The notes under the pieces were generated by a model. It ran no database searches, was not told the origin of the DNA, and was given only the letters and a program-made list of their open reading frames with translations. Both the position numbers and the translations under genes were made by a program. Shown here in pieces: positions 51,084 to 60,113 of a DNA stretch of 64,000 nt. Where the stretch lies: positions 1 through 64,000 of IMG/VR virus record IMGVR_UViG_3300030110_004856. One strand, written 5' to 3'. Positions within the stretch are counted from its first letter, which is position 1; the number at the start of each line of letters is the position of its first letter. Source of the DNA: a virus.

Positions 51084-52397
51084 ATGACTTCCTCCAGCGC
51101 TACTCGGCCTAGATCTCCTAGAACTCTGCAGGAACTGCTAGCAGGAGAAGACCGGGAATCGATTGATTCAAATGCATTTAATCAGGTAGCTTCTAGTCCA
51201 ACTAGTAGTGCTCCATCACCTGGCAGCAGCAATCTGAGCACGATTGCGGATCAACTGAACAGTCAGAGAGAACAAGAAAATGCATCCAGATTAGAGGGTG
51301 CTACTGACGAGCAGATTCGTCAAGACATCGATCGTTTTGCTGGCGATCGTTATCAAGACGTAAAAACTGCCACAAGTGGTGCTACTCCACAAGCTGCATC
51401 GAGTACAACCACACCTGCTGGTCAGGTGGCTGCTGAAGAAGGCTCAAATACAAAATTAGGACTAGAAACGGTAGATCCTGGTCCTTTTCAGTCGGGACGA
51501 ACAGGTAGTGCTGTAACTTCCACAGGTACAGATGAGTACTTCTCTGCTCTATACCCCCGGTATGTCAGAGAGGATACTGTAATGGGTTACGGAGCTAACT
51601 TCCCTGGTGCACAGGTTGGTGGAAGCAATCCTTATAAAGAAACCACTACTGAGTATCTGGGCACACCACTTCCTCCCGTCAACACTACCCCAGTTGATCC
51701 TGGTCCTGGTCCTGGCCCCGGCCCTGGTCCCGGTCCTACTCCTGGAGTAACACCTCCTAAAAAAGCGGACCAATTTTTAGAAAGAACTCTTCGCTCGTTT
51801 ATCGGGGATCAAGCTGGTGAAGTGGATACCATTGGTGCTCGCGGCATCGGTGAGTATATGGGTTATTACGGCGACAAGTTCGGCGGTAACGAAGAAATTC
51901 TCGCGAAGGCACGTCAAGAAGGAATCAAGTTTGGTCCCACCGCCGCTACAACGCTTGGAATCAATGTTGATACTGATTCTGCTCGTGGTCCTGAGGGTCC
52001 TGGAGGTTCCACTCCAGGTGCGATTGGTCTTTCCGCAGTCAATCGATTGCGCGATCGTGGTCTGAGCGACACTGCTATTAGACAGTTTGCTCAGGAGCAG
52101 GGTATGCAATACGGACCTGAAGCTTTGAAATCTCTCAACGCTGACGCAAGCTTTGCTTATCAACCCCCAGCTCCGGCAGCTCCTGCAGCACCAGCACCTT
52201 CACAAGGTGCTATGGACATCTACAACGCTTTTCAGGCAGGCCAGCAAAATGTACCTGACTCCTCGAAAGGTGGACAAGGTATTGGTGAAGCTGGACTGGA
52301 ACGGATGGCAGCCGGTCAGAATATCTCCTTCTCAGAAGCAAGAAGGAGAGCCGAAGCAGCAGGAATGGTTATTGGAGAACGCGCTCGGAATCGATGA
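51084..52397 (+). CDS. Protein with three copies of a short 'GPxA' module, 437 aa
   Basis: Low-complexity N-terminus, a GPGPGPGP run near residue 210, then a module of about 40 residues in three forms: around 245-290 ('GARGIGEYMGYYGDKFGG' ... 'FGPTAATTLG'), 315-355 ('IGLSAVNRLRDRGLS' ... 'YGPEALKSLN'), and 395-437 ('GEAGLERMAAGQNIS' ... 'AGMVIGERAR'). The same module ends the late protein at 7567 and makes up the protein at 52545. Resembles a virion protein encoded away from the late cluster. Confidence 0.7.
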   Translation: MTSSSATRPRSPRTLQELLAGEDRESIDSNAFNQVASSPTSSAPSPGSSNLSTIADQLNSQREQENASRLEGATDEQIRQDIDRFAGDRYQDVKTATSGATPQAASSTTTPAGQVAAEEGSNTKLGLETVDPGPFQSGRTGSAVTSTGTDEYFSALYPRYVREDTVMGYGANFPGAQVGGSNPYKETTTEYLGTPLPPVNTTPVDPGPGPGPGPGPGPTPGVTPPKKADQFLERTLRSFIGDQAGEVDTIGARGIGEYMGYYGDKFGGNEEILAKARQEGIKFGPTAATTLGINVDTDSARGPEGPGGSTPGAIGLSAVNRLRDRGLSDTAIRQFAQEQGMQYGPEALKSLNADASFAYQPPAPAAPAAPAPSQGAMDIYNAFQAGQQNVPDSSKGGQGIGEAGLERMAAGQNISFSEARRRAEAAGMVIGERARNR

Positions 52398-52507
52398 CAA
52401 TATTGTTAGCGGCGATGGTGACCACGTGGGTCACAGTGTTTGCTGCAATGTTATGGAATAGTAGACCTGCGTCTGCTAAACATAAACATAGTGTTGACGT
52501 GAACTAA
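52394..52507 (+). CDS. Candidate single-pass membrane peptide, 37 aa
   Basis: ATG overlaps the previous TGA (ATGA). The first 21 residues are one hydrophobic helix (MTILLAAMVTTWVTVFAAML), the rest a polar His/Lys/Ser tail. Likely a small membrane peptide if expressed. Confidence 0.45.
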   Translation: MTILLAAMVTTWVTVFAAMLWNSRPASAKHKHSVDVN

Positions 52508-52544
52508 GCCCTAGTTAGATTAATCCGAAGCTCTGAGAGTACTC

Positions 52545-52742
52545 ATGACCGTAGGTGCATCTGTTTTACTGTCGTCATTTATTGGCGAGAAAGGCACACC
52601 GGGTATGATTGGCCTGGAGGCACTCAATCGTGCTCGTACTTGGGGATACACCGAGGATATGATCAAATCCATGCTTGCTGAAGAGAAGCTTGGTCTTGGC
52701 TGGAAAGCAGCAGCGAGCCTGAACGGAATCGAAGTTGAATGA
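52545..52742 (+). CDS. Small single-module protein, 65 aa
   Basis: Residues 20-63 are one copy of the recurring module: 'GMIGLEALNRARTWGYTEDM' then 'LGLGWKAAASLNG'. It shows that the module can stand alone. The stop overlaps the TTG start of the next gene. Confidence 0.65.
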   Translation: MTVGASVLLSSFIGEKGTPGMIGLEALNRARTWGYTEDMIKSMLAEEKLGLGWKAAASLNGIEVE

Positions 52743-53283
52743 GAATTACACACTGATCGGATTTAGAAACAAGAAGACTAGATCCATCGGTGTTGTAGCT
52801 AACGACAGCAACCACGCTCAAGCTCAGGCTCTAGACATCAGTCGCGCACTTGGGCTGGAGCGTTTCACACTGGATTACAAACAGAAAAGTGTGGAAGATC
52901 CAGTCAGCAAGCTTTTCTGCGACCTCGCATACAATAACTTCAGTCACTCAGTTTGTTACGAGTGGGAAGGGTCTTACACAAACAGCTCTCCAGTGCTGTA
53001 TGCGTTTGGTTCTCGCTTGTACCTTAGGAACCTCATACTCGATTACATGGATATCAGAAAGGACAGTGTTGTCAAGACTGAGTGCAATAATAAAGAATGT
53101 GTTAACCCATACCACTTCTCATATAAGACAGACAAAGCATCGAAATTAACTGGCGGGGACAAGAGAATGCTGTTAGCTTTCCATAGCCAAGGCGCTTCTG
53201 TCTCGCAGATTGCCAAGGCACTAAACGTACACCGATCTACCGTCTACCGAAATCTCAATGAACATCTTCATGCTGGGCCTTAG
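52735..53283 (+). CDS. HNH-like fold plus HTH protein with lost catalytic histidines, 182 aa
   Basis: TTG start. The middle has the zinc part of an HNH_3-type nuclease ('TECNNKECVNPYHFS'), but the usual catalytic HR...H pattern is replaced ('LRNLILDYM', 'KTEC'). The C-terminus is a resolvase-like HTH ('ASVSQIAKALNVHRSTVYRN'). It could be a domesticated homing endonuclease acting as a DNA-binding regulator. Confidence 0.6.
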   Translation: MNENYTLIGFRNKKTRSIGVVANDSNHAQAQALDISRALGLERFTLDYKQKSVEDPVSKLFCDLAYNNFSHSVCYEWEGSYTNSSPVLYAFGSRLYLRNLILDYMDIRKDSVVKTECNNKECVNPYHFSYKTDKASKLTGGDKRMLLAFHSQGASVSQIAKALNVHRSTVYRNLNEHLHAGP

Positions 53284-53905
53284 GGTCACAGACACTGCCC
53301 AAGAGCAGGAAGGTCTAGTCGATCTTATTACTGAAGCGCTACCTTCAAGCGACAAAAAAATCCCCACAAAAGTCCAACTCCTGGACAAACCGGGTAGCTA
53401 CGTAGCTAACCAGCTGAAAAAATTTCAGGAGGGCGACCACATCCTTGCTATCGGGCCAACCAAACCCATTGCAGATGGTGAAGGTCTCAAAATGAAACCC
53501 ATGATGGTTGTCACTAGAGAAACCTTCGACGACATCCTTGCCATGAACATGTTTATGGCCACAGGTGGTTTGGGTCCGAAAGCTGATGAAGTCCAGCTTG
53601 GAGACAACACTGTCACTAATCGCTCGATCGCTTGGCAGGATGAGGACCAAGAAACTCAGTGGTTCAAACTCACAGCCTGGGGTGAAAAAAGCAAACAACT
53701 CTCGGAGTTGCCCCCTGGAACCCCGACTGTCGCAGTAGGCAAGGTCTCCTGTTCCTCAAAGGAGGACAAGCAATTCCTTAACTATTCAGTGGATAAAGTG
53801 CTTTATCTGCCACGTGGCTCGAAGCCAACCCCTAAGAAAGCTGCTGACCCTGACAAGGGAAAAGTAGCTGCCGCTGCTCTCGGAACTGTTGACTTTAAGT
53901 TCTGA
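53258..53905 (+). CDS. Putative single-stranded DNA-binding protein, 215 aa
   Basis: The C-terminal half reads as an OB-fold: 'NRSIAWQDEDQETQWFKLTA', 'WGEKSKQLSEL', 'TVAVGKVS', 'NYSVDKVLYL'. A weaker OB-like part precedes it. A Lys/Pro linker and a short hydrophobic tip (VDFKF) resemble the partner-binding end of SSB proteins. Located between polymerase and exonuclease. The first ATG at 53258 or ATG at 53270 may be the start. Confidence 0.65.
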   Translation: MNIFMLGLRVTDTAQEQEGLVDLITEALPSSDKKIPTKVQLLDKPGSYVANQLKKFQEGDHILAIGPTKPIADGEGLKMKPMMVVTRETFDDILAMNMFMATGGLGPKADEVQLGDNTVTNRSIAWQDEDQETQWFKLTAWGEKSKQLSELPPGTPTVAVGKVSCSSKEDKQFLNYSVDKVLYLPRGSKPTPKKAADPDKGKVAAAALGTVDFKF

Positions 53906-53941
53906 TCCCGATCCTTTCTTTTACCTTCCTACAACCAACTC

Positions 53942-54763
53942 ATGCCGTACATCGCTGGAAAATTCGACGCTGACGAAATCCTTTGTCAAGTACCGCCCCA
54001 CACCTTACGAGTCGATCTTCAGGCTCGTCGTTGGAAATCCGATAACGATCCTGACCAGGCCATCATCGACTCGAACGATAATGGTATCCCGATTGAGTTC
54101 ATCCTTCTCGGGTTTACTCCGTTCTTTGGGAACCTGGGGATGCGTTCTCACGAGGAGTTCATTCGTATTGCTTACATTGGTGTTAGCCCTACCCATCGCT
54201 TGCTCCCTAAGCGTTGTGTATCTACTAGCATCATTAGTGGTAAGTCTTCTCAGAAGAACTTTATCTCTTATTTCCACACGCTCTACAACAACAGGATCAA
54301 CGTCGCGGAAGTAGTTACTTCTACTAGGTTCTTGCAAAAGAGCTTTAACGAGACCGATCCCACCACGGGTGAAGACAAAGGTAAGATCAACTACAACGTG
54401 TTGGAGTTCAAAGATCGCCCTGTCTCCGGTAAAGAAGAAGAGCAACTTGTCAAAGACATTGAGAAGTGGCTCGAAGGCGATGGTGGAAACTTGGTGGGAG
54501 CTGCACTTAAGAGTAATATCTCCGGCAGCAATCTCATTGAGCTTCCTATTGGAGCAGACATCGCTGCGCTTAAGGAAGCTTTCATCGAAGCAAACCCGAA
54601 GCGTGTAGATGGAATGCAGATGGGCGGTCTGACTTCCTTGCCTGCTGGAGCTGGTGTAGCCGGTAAAGCACTGAACCCAGTGCCTGAGGCTAAGGTCGAG
54701 AAACCTAAAGAACTTACGGAAGAACAGAAAGCAGCGATCAAAGCTGCTGGTTTGGAGGTATGA
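53942..54763 (+). CDS. Hypothetical replication-region protein, 273 aa
   Basis: Alpha/beta protein with 'FILLGFTPFFGNLGMRSHEEF', a linker, and an Ala/Lys/Glu-rich C-terminal tail ending 'TEEQKAAIKAAGLEV'. Follows the SSB candidate by 36 bases and is ended by the terminator at 54848. A DNA-replication or recombination accessory role is suggested only by position. Confidence 0.65.
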   Translation: MPYIAGKFDADEILCQVPPHTLRVDLQARRWKSDNDPDQAIIDSNDNGIPIEFILLGFTPFFGNLGMRSHEEFIRIAYIGVSPTHRLLPKRCVSTSIISGKSSQKNFISYFHTLYNNRINVAEVVTSTRFLQKSFNETDPTTGEDKGKINYNVLEFKDRPVSGKEEEQLVKDIEKWLEGDGGNLVGAALKSNISGSNLIELPIGADIAALKEAFIEANPKRVDGMQMGGLTSLPAGAGVAGKALNPVPEAKVEKPKELTEEQKAAIKAAGLEV

Positions 54764-54847
54764 TTCGCAAGCGCCAGGGGTTTCATGAACGGCCCCATTC
54801 AACACCCTTCCTCTAAGGATGGCGCTGTAAAAAGTAGAGGATGAACT

Positions 54848-54880
54848 AAGGCTCTGTTTAGTTGACGCAGAGCCTTTTTT
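54848..54880 (+). terminator. Intrinsic terminator after the SSB operon
   Basis: AAGGCTCTG (54848-54856) and CAGAGCCTT (54868-54876) form a 9-bp perfect stem with an 11-base loop, then TTTT. It separates the plus-strand operon from the convergent NblA-like gene whose stop is at 54880. Confidence 0.85.
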
Positions 54881-55125
54881 CATGTCTCGCGTTTTTCGAA
54901 GAGCGACGACATGGGAGGCAGGTCATAACCACGGGAGATGCAGTAAGCCACGAGCTTTTTAAACATCTCAGTTTTCACTAGGTAGTTTGTATGTACAATT
55001 CCAAGTATCTCCGTCAACTCCTTCTTGTCGAGACTCTTACAGCTGTGTAATACCCTACGGTGATGGAATTCCTGCTCCATTGTTAAGTAACCTTGAATCC
55101 TTCCGAGTATTTCGTTTTCGTTCAT
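54880..55125 (-). CDS. Second NblA-like protein, 81 aa
   Basis: 'LTMEQEF' at residues 14-20 aligns with NblA L[ST]LEQEF, and the next 40 residues keep gapless helix-loop-helix alignment with a break near 'SLDKKEL' and 'KTEMFKKL' where NblA has RE-x-MY. Weaker than the copy at 3247. Related small proteins with a T-M-E-Q-E-F start occur in marine picocyanobacteria (from memory). It is the only minus-strand gene among replication genes and starts back to back with the gene at 55124. Confidence 0.6.
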   Translation of the reverse strand: MNENEILGRIQGYLTMEQEFHHRRVLHSCKSLDKKELTEILGIVHTNYLVKTEMFKKLVAYCISRGYDLPPMSSLFEKRET

Positions 55126-55648
55126 GTTTTACAAGATCCCTGAATTAGTTTTCTCTCCTCTAGCTGCCAAGAACATTGTCCTTGGCCGAGTGCTGGTGAT
55201 CAACGACCAGGAGCAGCTACTAGAGAAGCAGGTAAGCAGAGAAGGTTGCGAAGTTTACTCCTGCACATTAGACGATTTGGCAGATAGCGATAGCTGGAAA
55301 ACCCTACCTAGAATCGACTGGATGATTTGTGTGACACAAGGGCTAGGTAAAAAAGCAGAGTGGGTAATGGATGCAGCCATGAGTATGCCCGAAAAAGGCT
55401 TCTGTTTACTAGATCGCATCAGCTTTCTTGAGCCCACACGCTCGCGAGAGGTGTTACTAAAGTCTCATTCCCTAAGAAATTTGATTGTTCTTTCGCCACG
55501 TCCTGCGTTCCGTGCTGATAACAAACAAGCAAAAGACTCAGTGACATCAGCGTGGTTTGTATTCTCCACTGACTCAACGCACAAAAAGAACACAGAAATA
55601 GATTTTGCACTAAACTGGCAGCGACCTCAGGCTGTATGTAGTGGCTAG
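55124..55648 (+). CDS. Adenine-methyltransferase-like protein lacking NPPY, 174 aa
   Basis: 'IDWMICV' (strand 4), then 'WVMDAAMSM', 'GFCLLDRISFLEPTRSREVL', 'LIVLSPRPAF' and 'VTSAWFVFS' match the second half of phage N6-adenine methyltransferases. The catalytic (T)NPPF after strand 4 is replaced by TQGLG. The N-terminal SAM-binding part is short. Probably catalytically dead or repurposed. Confidence 0.6.
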   Translation: MFYKIPELVFSPLAAKNIVLGRVLVINDQEQLLEKQVSREGCEVYSCTLDDLADSDSWKTLPRIDWMICVTQGLGKKAEWVMDAAMSMPEKGFCLLDRISFLEPTRSREVLLKSHSLRNLIVLSPRPAFRADNKQAKDSVTSAWFVFSTDSTHKKNTEIDFALNWQRPQAVCSG

Positions 55649-55949
55649 TGATATCAAAGAGCTTTTATCTAAACTCATCGACATACAAATCGAGCAAAGC
55701 AGCAAACTCGACAAAATTGCTGCACTTCTTTTAAGCGATCAGCTACTAACTGAGTGCATTGATCAAAACGGTAAAGGTAGAGACGCAGATACTGCAGGAG
55801 AAATAGTTGCTGAGTCTTTCTCCGCAGGACTCTGTCTGCTAGGTGAGCTAGAAAACAGAAACAAGCAGTATCTTTACCAAATGCAGGAATTTTTTCTGGA
55901 CAACGACAGCAGTTCAGTAGGCAACGACGACCTAGCTAATCCTTTCTGA
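55641..55949 (+). CDS. Small hypothetical protein, 102 aa
   Basis: GTG start overlapping the previous gene by 8 bases. Helical first 30 residues (DIKELLSKLIDIQIEQSSKL) and acidic C-terminus ending 'DDLANPF', a tip reminiscent of SSB-type acidic-hydrophobic ends. No family recognised. Confidence 0.65.
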   Translation: MASDIKELLSKLIDIQIEQSSKLDKIAALLLSDQLLTECIDQNGKGRDADTAGEIVAESFSAGLCLLGELENRNKQYLYQMQEFFLDNDSSSVGNDDLANPF

Positions 55950-55957
55950 GCACCCCT

Positions 55958-56740
55958 GTGAGTGATACAAGAGTAACTATTAATGGCCTTAGGCACTACG
56001 TTTGCGGTGGTGTTCCTAAACCTCTACCTAGCGTCACTTCAATTCTGTCAGCTACACAATCAGAAGAACAGCAGAGAAAGCTAGCTTACTGGAACAAAAT
56101 GAATCCAGGAGTAGCCGACTCTGCCGCCACAAGGGGGACCTGGATACACAATGCAGTAGAAAACCACATCACTGGTTTAAAGGTAGTTCCTCCTAATGAC
56201 TACTTCCCTTACTGGCAAGGCATGCCAGAAAGAATCGACTCTTTGCTCGAAGGGGGAAAAGTCTTGTGGTCTGAGCGTCCCTACCAACAACCACGGTGGA
56301 ACAAATACGTTGGTGATGACGGAGTAGGGCGTATCTTTTATTACGACACCAAGCGTCAGCAAGGTTACGCAGGCTGCTGCGATCTCATCTACGAAGACGC
56401 AAACGGTGAAATTATCCTCGCGGACTTTAAAACATCCAACGGACCCTACGCTGCCAAGTTCCCACCAAAGGACGCAGACATAGATATGAAAACCAGAAAA
56501 GCTTTAATTTCAGGTGCGTTCAAGGCTAAGAAGACACGTCTGCAACTAGCTGCGTACAAACTCGCAGCAGAGGAGTGCCTTGACATCAAGATCTCTAAAA
56601 CGCAAATAATTGTTACCACTGCTGTAGAGCAGTTCAGTACTCAAGTATTCACTTTTGGTGAAAAAATGGTGGAAAAAGACGAAAAGAAGTGGATGGAATT
56701 AGTTGGGCAATATTATGATATGCAGGCAGCGAGCGCTTAA
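55958..56740 (+). CDS. PD-(D/E)XK exonuclease (RecB-like), 260 aa
   Basis: GTG start. 'PSVTSILSATQS', 'ATRGTWIHNAVE', 'GYAGCCDLIYED', 'EIILADFKTSNG' (core D...DxK) and 'LQLAAYKLAAEE' are the blocks of phage exonucleases in this superfamily. It likely processes DNA ends for recombination or degrades host DNA. Confidence 0.85.
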   Translation: MSDTRVTINGLRHYVCGGVPKPLPSVTSILSATQSEEQQRKLAYWNKMNPGVADSAATRGTWIHNAVENHITGLKVVPPNDYFPYWQGMPERIDSLLEGGKVLWSERPYQQPRWNKYVGDDGVGRIFYYDTKRQQGYAGCCDLIYEDANGEIILADFKTSNGPYAAKFPPKDADIDMKTRKALISGAFKAKKTRLQLAAYKLAAEECLDIKISKTQIIVTTAVEQFSTQVFTFGEKMVEKDEKKWMELVGQYYDMQAASA

Positions 56741-56774
56741 GCTAGCGAAAAGCTACAGCTCACCGTTGCACCCC

Positions 56775-56803
56775 TTGCGTACATTCCGCACAGGAATCAT
56801 AAT
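56775..56803 (+). promoter_or_regulatory. Candidate sigma70 promoter for the primase-helicase
   Basis: TTGCGT at 56775-56780, 17 bases, CATAAT at 56798-56803, 21 bases before the ATG at 56825. Spacing is ideal and the -10 matches five of six positions. Confidence 0.55.
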
Positions 56804-56824
56804 AGCAGACCAAGCTGACATCAA

Positions 56825-59563
56825 ATGAAATTCTCATGCTCCGTCAACACTGTAGTCGCAAACTATGTCGACAATGAGACAGGTAAGATTCTACAGGGAG
56901 GCAACTTCCAGGCGTTCAATGAGAACTGGGAAGCTGTAGAAGTCGACTCTTTTGAGATTTCAGAATACGTTGCTCTAAAAGCTGGTCTTTGTGCGTGGCA
57001 ATTACAAGATGGTAAGAGAGAGTCAAAGAACACAGGGCTAATACAAGCCGGTCTTATTATCGTTGACATCGATAATCAGGCAGACAAAAAAGGACCTAAT
57101 GGAGAGAAAATTCAGCAGCAAGAACTTACATATGCTGAAGCTCTCGATTTACCTGTATGCCAGAAGTATCTCAGCTTTGCTTATGACTCACCTTCTGGGA
57201 CAGAGAACTGGCCAAGATTCAGACTCGTCTTCGGTTTAGAAAAACAAATCCGAGACCCCAAGTTCTACCAGTGGTTCTCAAAAACAATTGGTAAGCAAAT
57301 TCCTGGATCAGACTTCAGAGCTTTTTCAGTTCCTCACCTGTTCTACGGAGCCCACGGGGTTGAAGGGATCCTAACAGTCACAGACAAATTCATACCTTCT
57401 GCTGTCATCGACGAGGCTTATAAAAAATACGCTGCTATAGCACAAGAAGAGGAGCAGGAAGACGATAGTGACGGTCACACAATTCTTTCTAGAAACAACA
57501 CCAGCCCTGACGGTCTCGATCTAACGAAGCTCTGCTCTCAGTTAGTGAGAAACGTCCTTGAAGGAAACGAGGTCGACGACCGTAGCGCCACCATGGCCAA
57601 CGTGTTCAAGGAACTCATAGGTTGGTGCAACTGGCTTGATAAGCATAGTTTGTCAAGCAGTGTATCTGGGTTGACAGTTGCGCAAGAAGCGTTTTACAAT
57701 ATCTACAGCTACCCACACGACCTCGACGGTAAGTTTCGTCGGATCCTCGATTCGATTCGAAACGCACCTGACCTTCTACCAGCGATCTCCTTGGCTTCCG
57801 AGTTGGGAGTCGTAGCTTGCTGGAAAAAGGTAGCTCTCCTCGACCACGCTCTGTTCGAGAAGCTTGCTCCTAAAGAAGACCAGCAAAAACTCGCCGAAAG
57901 GCGACCTGGGCCTTCTAACAACATCCTCTCTCTAGACGACTACGTCCTAGAGAACACATCAAAACCTATGACAAGCATCAAAGAACCCACTCAGAAGATC
58001 GACCTGCCGGACGCAGGTGGCGACAAAGCAGCATTTGCTGAGAACGATGTAGCCAATGCAATCAGCAACACCTTTGGTCATAACTTTGTGTATGACAGTG
58101 TCCAAGACCGCTTCTACACCTATGACGAAGAGATGGGTGTGTGGTACTCCATGGACGAGCAGCACATCAAACAGAAAATCTGTTCTGCTCTGGATACCTT
58201 TGTTAAAGCGACTCTGATTGCCAAATACACTGCTACCACTATTGACTCGATTTTTAAAATCCTTAAAGGCAAGTTCTTGAAGTCTCTAGACAACGGACGC
58301 AAGTCCATCTGGAGCACAGCTCAAGGTTATATCCCTTTCAAGAACGGTGTCTATGACACCAAAGCAATGAAGTTCCAGGAAGGACTTCATAAAGACTTGT
58401 TTATCCGAGCAAAACTAGGGTTTGATTATGACGCTCAGGCTACTTGCCCTCAGTTTCTTAACTGGCTTGAGACATCTCTTCGGAAAAAGCAGTCTGTATT
58501 GATTCAAGCTTACGCTCGTGCCCTGCTGACTGGGTACACTTCCGGCGAACGTTTCCTGCACTTAGTTGGTCCTGGTGGTACTGGTAAGTCAACGATGCAG
58601 CAATTGATGATTGCTCTTGCTGGCTTTACTTCCACCCACACGTCGTCCTTGGAGATTATCGAAACCAACAAGTTCGAAACGTACAACTTGATGGGAAAGA
58701 AACTGCTCCTGCTCACTGACGAGTCCAACTACAACAAACGTATGGACGTTCTAAAGAAACTTACTTCGGCGTCTGACACCCTTCGTGCTGAGCGCAAGTA
58801 CGGCAAAGAAACCATCAGCTTTAAACCTGAACTGTTGGTGTGTATTGCATCTAATGAGCACATCTCTTCTAACGACTCCAGCTCTGGTCTTGAACGTCGT
58901 CGCTTGACCATCGTTATGGACAAAGTAGTCCCTGCGAGCAGCAGACGCCAGCTTCTAGATGTCTACGAAGATCGTATTGAGGGTGCTTTTGTGCCTGAGA
59001 TGAGCGGCATCGTGGCGTGGGCATTGTCGATGAGTTTTGACAAAATGCGCGATGTGCTTTCGAATCCCGTTAAGCATGTGCCTTCGCTCGCTGTCAGTAA
59101 CCTCGAAGCACTGAAGATCAACAACCCTTACGTGTCGTGGCTTGATGAGTGTTGTCTCTACTCCCCCAATACAACCACTCCGATTGGTAAAGGTGCTTTC
59201 AAAGCTTCAGCAGACGAGCAGGAGAGAGGACTAATCGTCAAAGATGCATACAGTGAACTATATGCAAGCTACGTGCAGTACTCACGTGCATGTCAATACA
59301 GACCTTGCAATAAGCCAAACTTTACGGGACGTATAAAGGAGACTTTGCAAAATATCCTTAAACTCCCAGCTTGTGGCAATATAGTGCAGAAGAATGGAGG
59401 CTTTGCCGTCCAAGGTTTACGACTCAAAAAGTATGACGTAACATCCGATCGAGCTTCTGTAGGTGACACAAGGCTTCCCACGCCTGTCGAGTTTGCGGAA
59501 GACCCTGATTTCAACAAGTGGGACAAAGCATTTAAAAAGCATGATTCAGTTCAAAGCAGTTGA
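56825..59563 (+). CDS. D5-type primase-helicase, 912 aa
   Basis: N-terminal part contains primase-like acidic strand 'GLIIVDIDNQ' and 'NWPRFRLVFGL'. A D5_N-like segment precedes ('VYDTKAMKFQEG'), then an SF3-type helicase: Walker A 'GPGGTGKS' at residues 582-589, Walker B 'LLLLTDES', sensor 'LLVCIASNEH' and 'LERRRLTIV'. Unwinds and primes DNA for the polymerase at 48541. Confidence 0.88.
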   Translation: MKFSCSVNTVVANYVDNETGKILQGGNFQAFNENWEAVEVDSFEISEYVALKAGLCAWQLQDGKRESKNTGLIQAGLIIVDIDNQADKKGPNGEKIQQQELTYAEALDLPVCQKYLSFAYDSPSGTENWPRFRLVFGLEKQIRDPKFYQWFSKTIGKQIPGSDFRAFSVPHLFYGAHGVEGILTVTDKFIPSAVIDEAYKKYAAIAQEEEQEDDSDGHTILSRNNTSPDGLDLTKLCSQLVRNVLEGNEVDDRSATMANVFKELIGWCNWLDKHSLSSSVSGLTVAQEAFYNIYSYPHDLDGKFRRILDSIRNAPDLLPAISLASELGVVACWKKVALLDHALFEKLAPKEDQQKLAERRPGPSNNILSLDDYVLENTSKPMTSIKEPTQKIDLPDAGGDKAAFAENDVANAISNTFGHNFVYDSVQDRFYTYDEEMGVWYSMDEQHIKQKICSALDTFVKATLIAKYTATTIDSIFKILKGKFLKSLDNGRKSIWSTAQGYIPFKNGVYDTKAMKFQEGLHKDLFIRAKLGFDYDAQATCPQFLNWLETSLRKKQSVLIQAYARALLTGYTSGERFLHLVGPGGTGKSTMQQLMIALAGFTSTHTSSLEIIETNKFETYNLMGKKLLLLTDESNYNKRMDVLKKLTSASDTLRAERKYGKETISFKPELLVCIASNEHISSNDSSSGLERRRLTIVMDKVVPASSRRQLLDVYEDRIEGAFVPEMSGIVAWALSMSFDKMRDVLSNPVKHVPSLAVSNLEALKINNPYVSWLDECCLYSPNTTTPIGKGAFKASADEQERGLIVKDAYSELYASYVQYSRACQYRPCNKPNFTGRIKETLQNILKLPACGNIVQKNGGFAVQGLRLKKYDVTSDRASVGDTRLPTPVEFAEDPDFNKWDKAFKKHDSVQSS

Positions 59564-60113
59564 CGTAGCTCTAATCATCGGAGGTGCAATCGGAGTTGCC
59601 ACCACCATGGTTAATCCTGTTTATACCGGAGCCTCTCTCGCGTTTATGGGAGGACTACTTGGGGGTGCTTCTCTCCAAGAGCAACGATCTGTCAAGAAGG
59701 AAAAAACGGATAAGGAAGCTGAGAGAGTAGGAGTAACCTTCGCCACTCTCTACGACAAAAACCGAGGGCTAGTAGATCCGGTTGAGCTTTCCTTCTTGGC
59801 TAACTGTCCTCTTAACCATGCTCACGATTTTTTAAACGTCATTGCTGAAGAGTCAAATGGACAAAAAATCGCTACTAAACAGGGAGTTGGAGTGGTGTTC
59901 AACTTTCCCCACGCTCAAAATGCCTTAGACGATCTTTCTAAAAACGCATCAAACTGGGCTCAAGCACAGACCAAACAACTGCAGCAAGACTTGGATCAGC
60001 ACAAAAGAGCGATCCAAATGATTCAGGCTCAGCAAGCAGCGGCTGCAATGCAACCAAAACCGACAGAACTCGAAAAGCCCGACCCTTGGAACGGAGTAGC
60101 ACCTGGGCTCTAA
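59541..60113 (+). CDS. Membrane-anchored helical protein, 190 aa
   Basis: Start at ATG 59541 (MIQFKAVDVALIIGG), overlapping the helicase by 23 bases. One or two N-terminal hydrophobic segments (residues 9-47), then charged helices and a Gln/Ala-rich coiled coil. Converges with the minus gene at 60114 with no gap. No family recognised. Confidence 0.65.
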   Translation: MIQFKAVDVALIIGGAIGVATTMVNPVYTGASLAFMGGLLGGASLQEQRSVKKEKTDKEAERVGVTFATLYDKNRGLVDPVELSFLANCPLNHAHDFLNVIAEESNGQKIATKQGVGVVFNFPHAQNALDDLSKNASNWAQAQTKQLQQDLDQHKRAIQMIQAQQAAAAMQPKPTELEKPDPWNGVAPGL

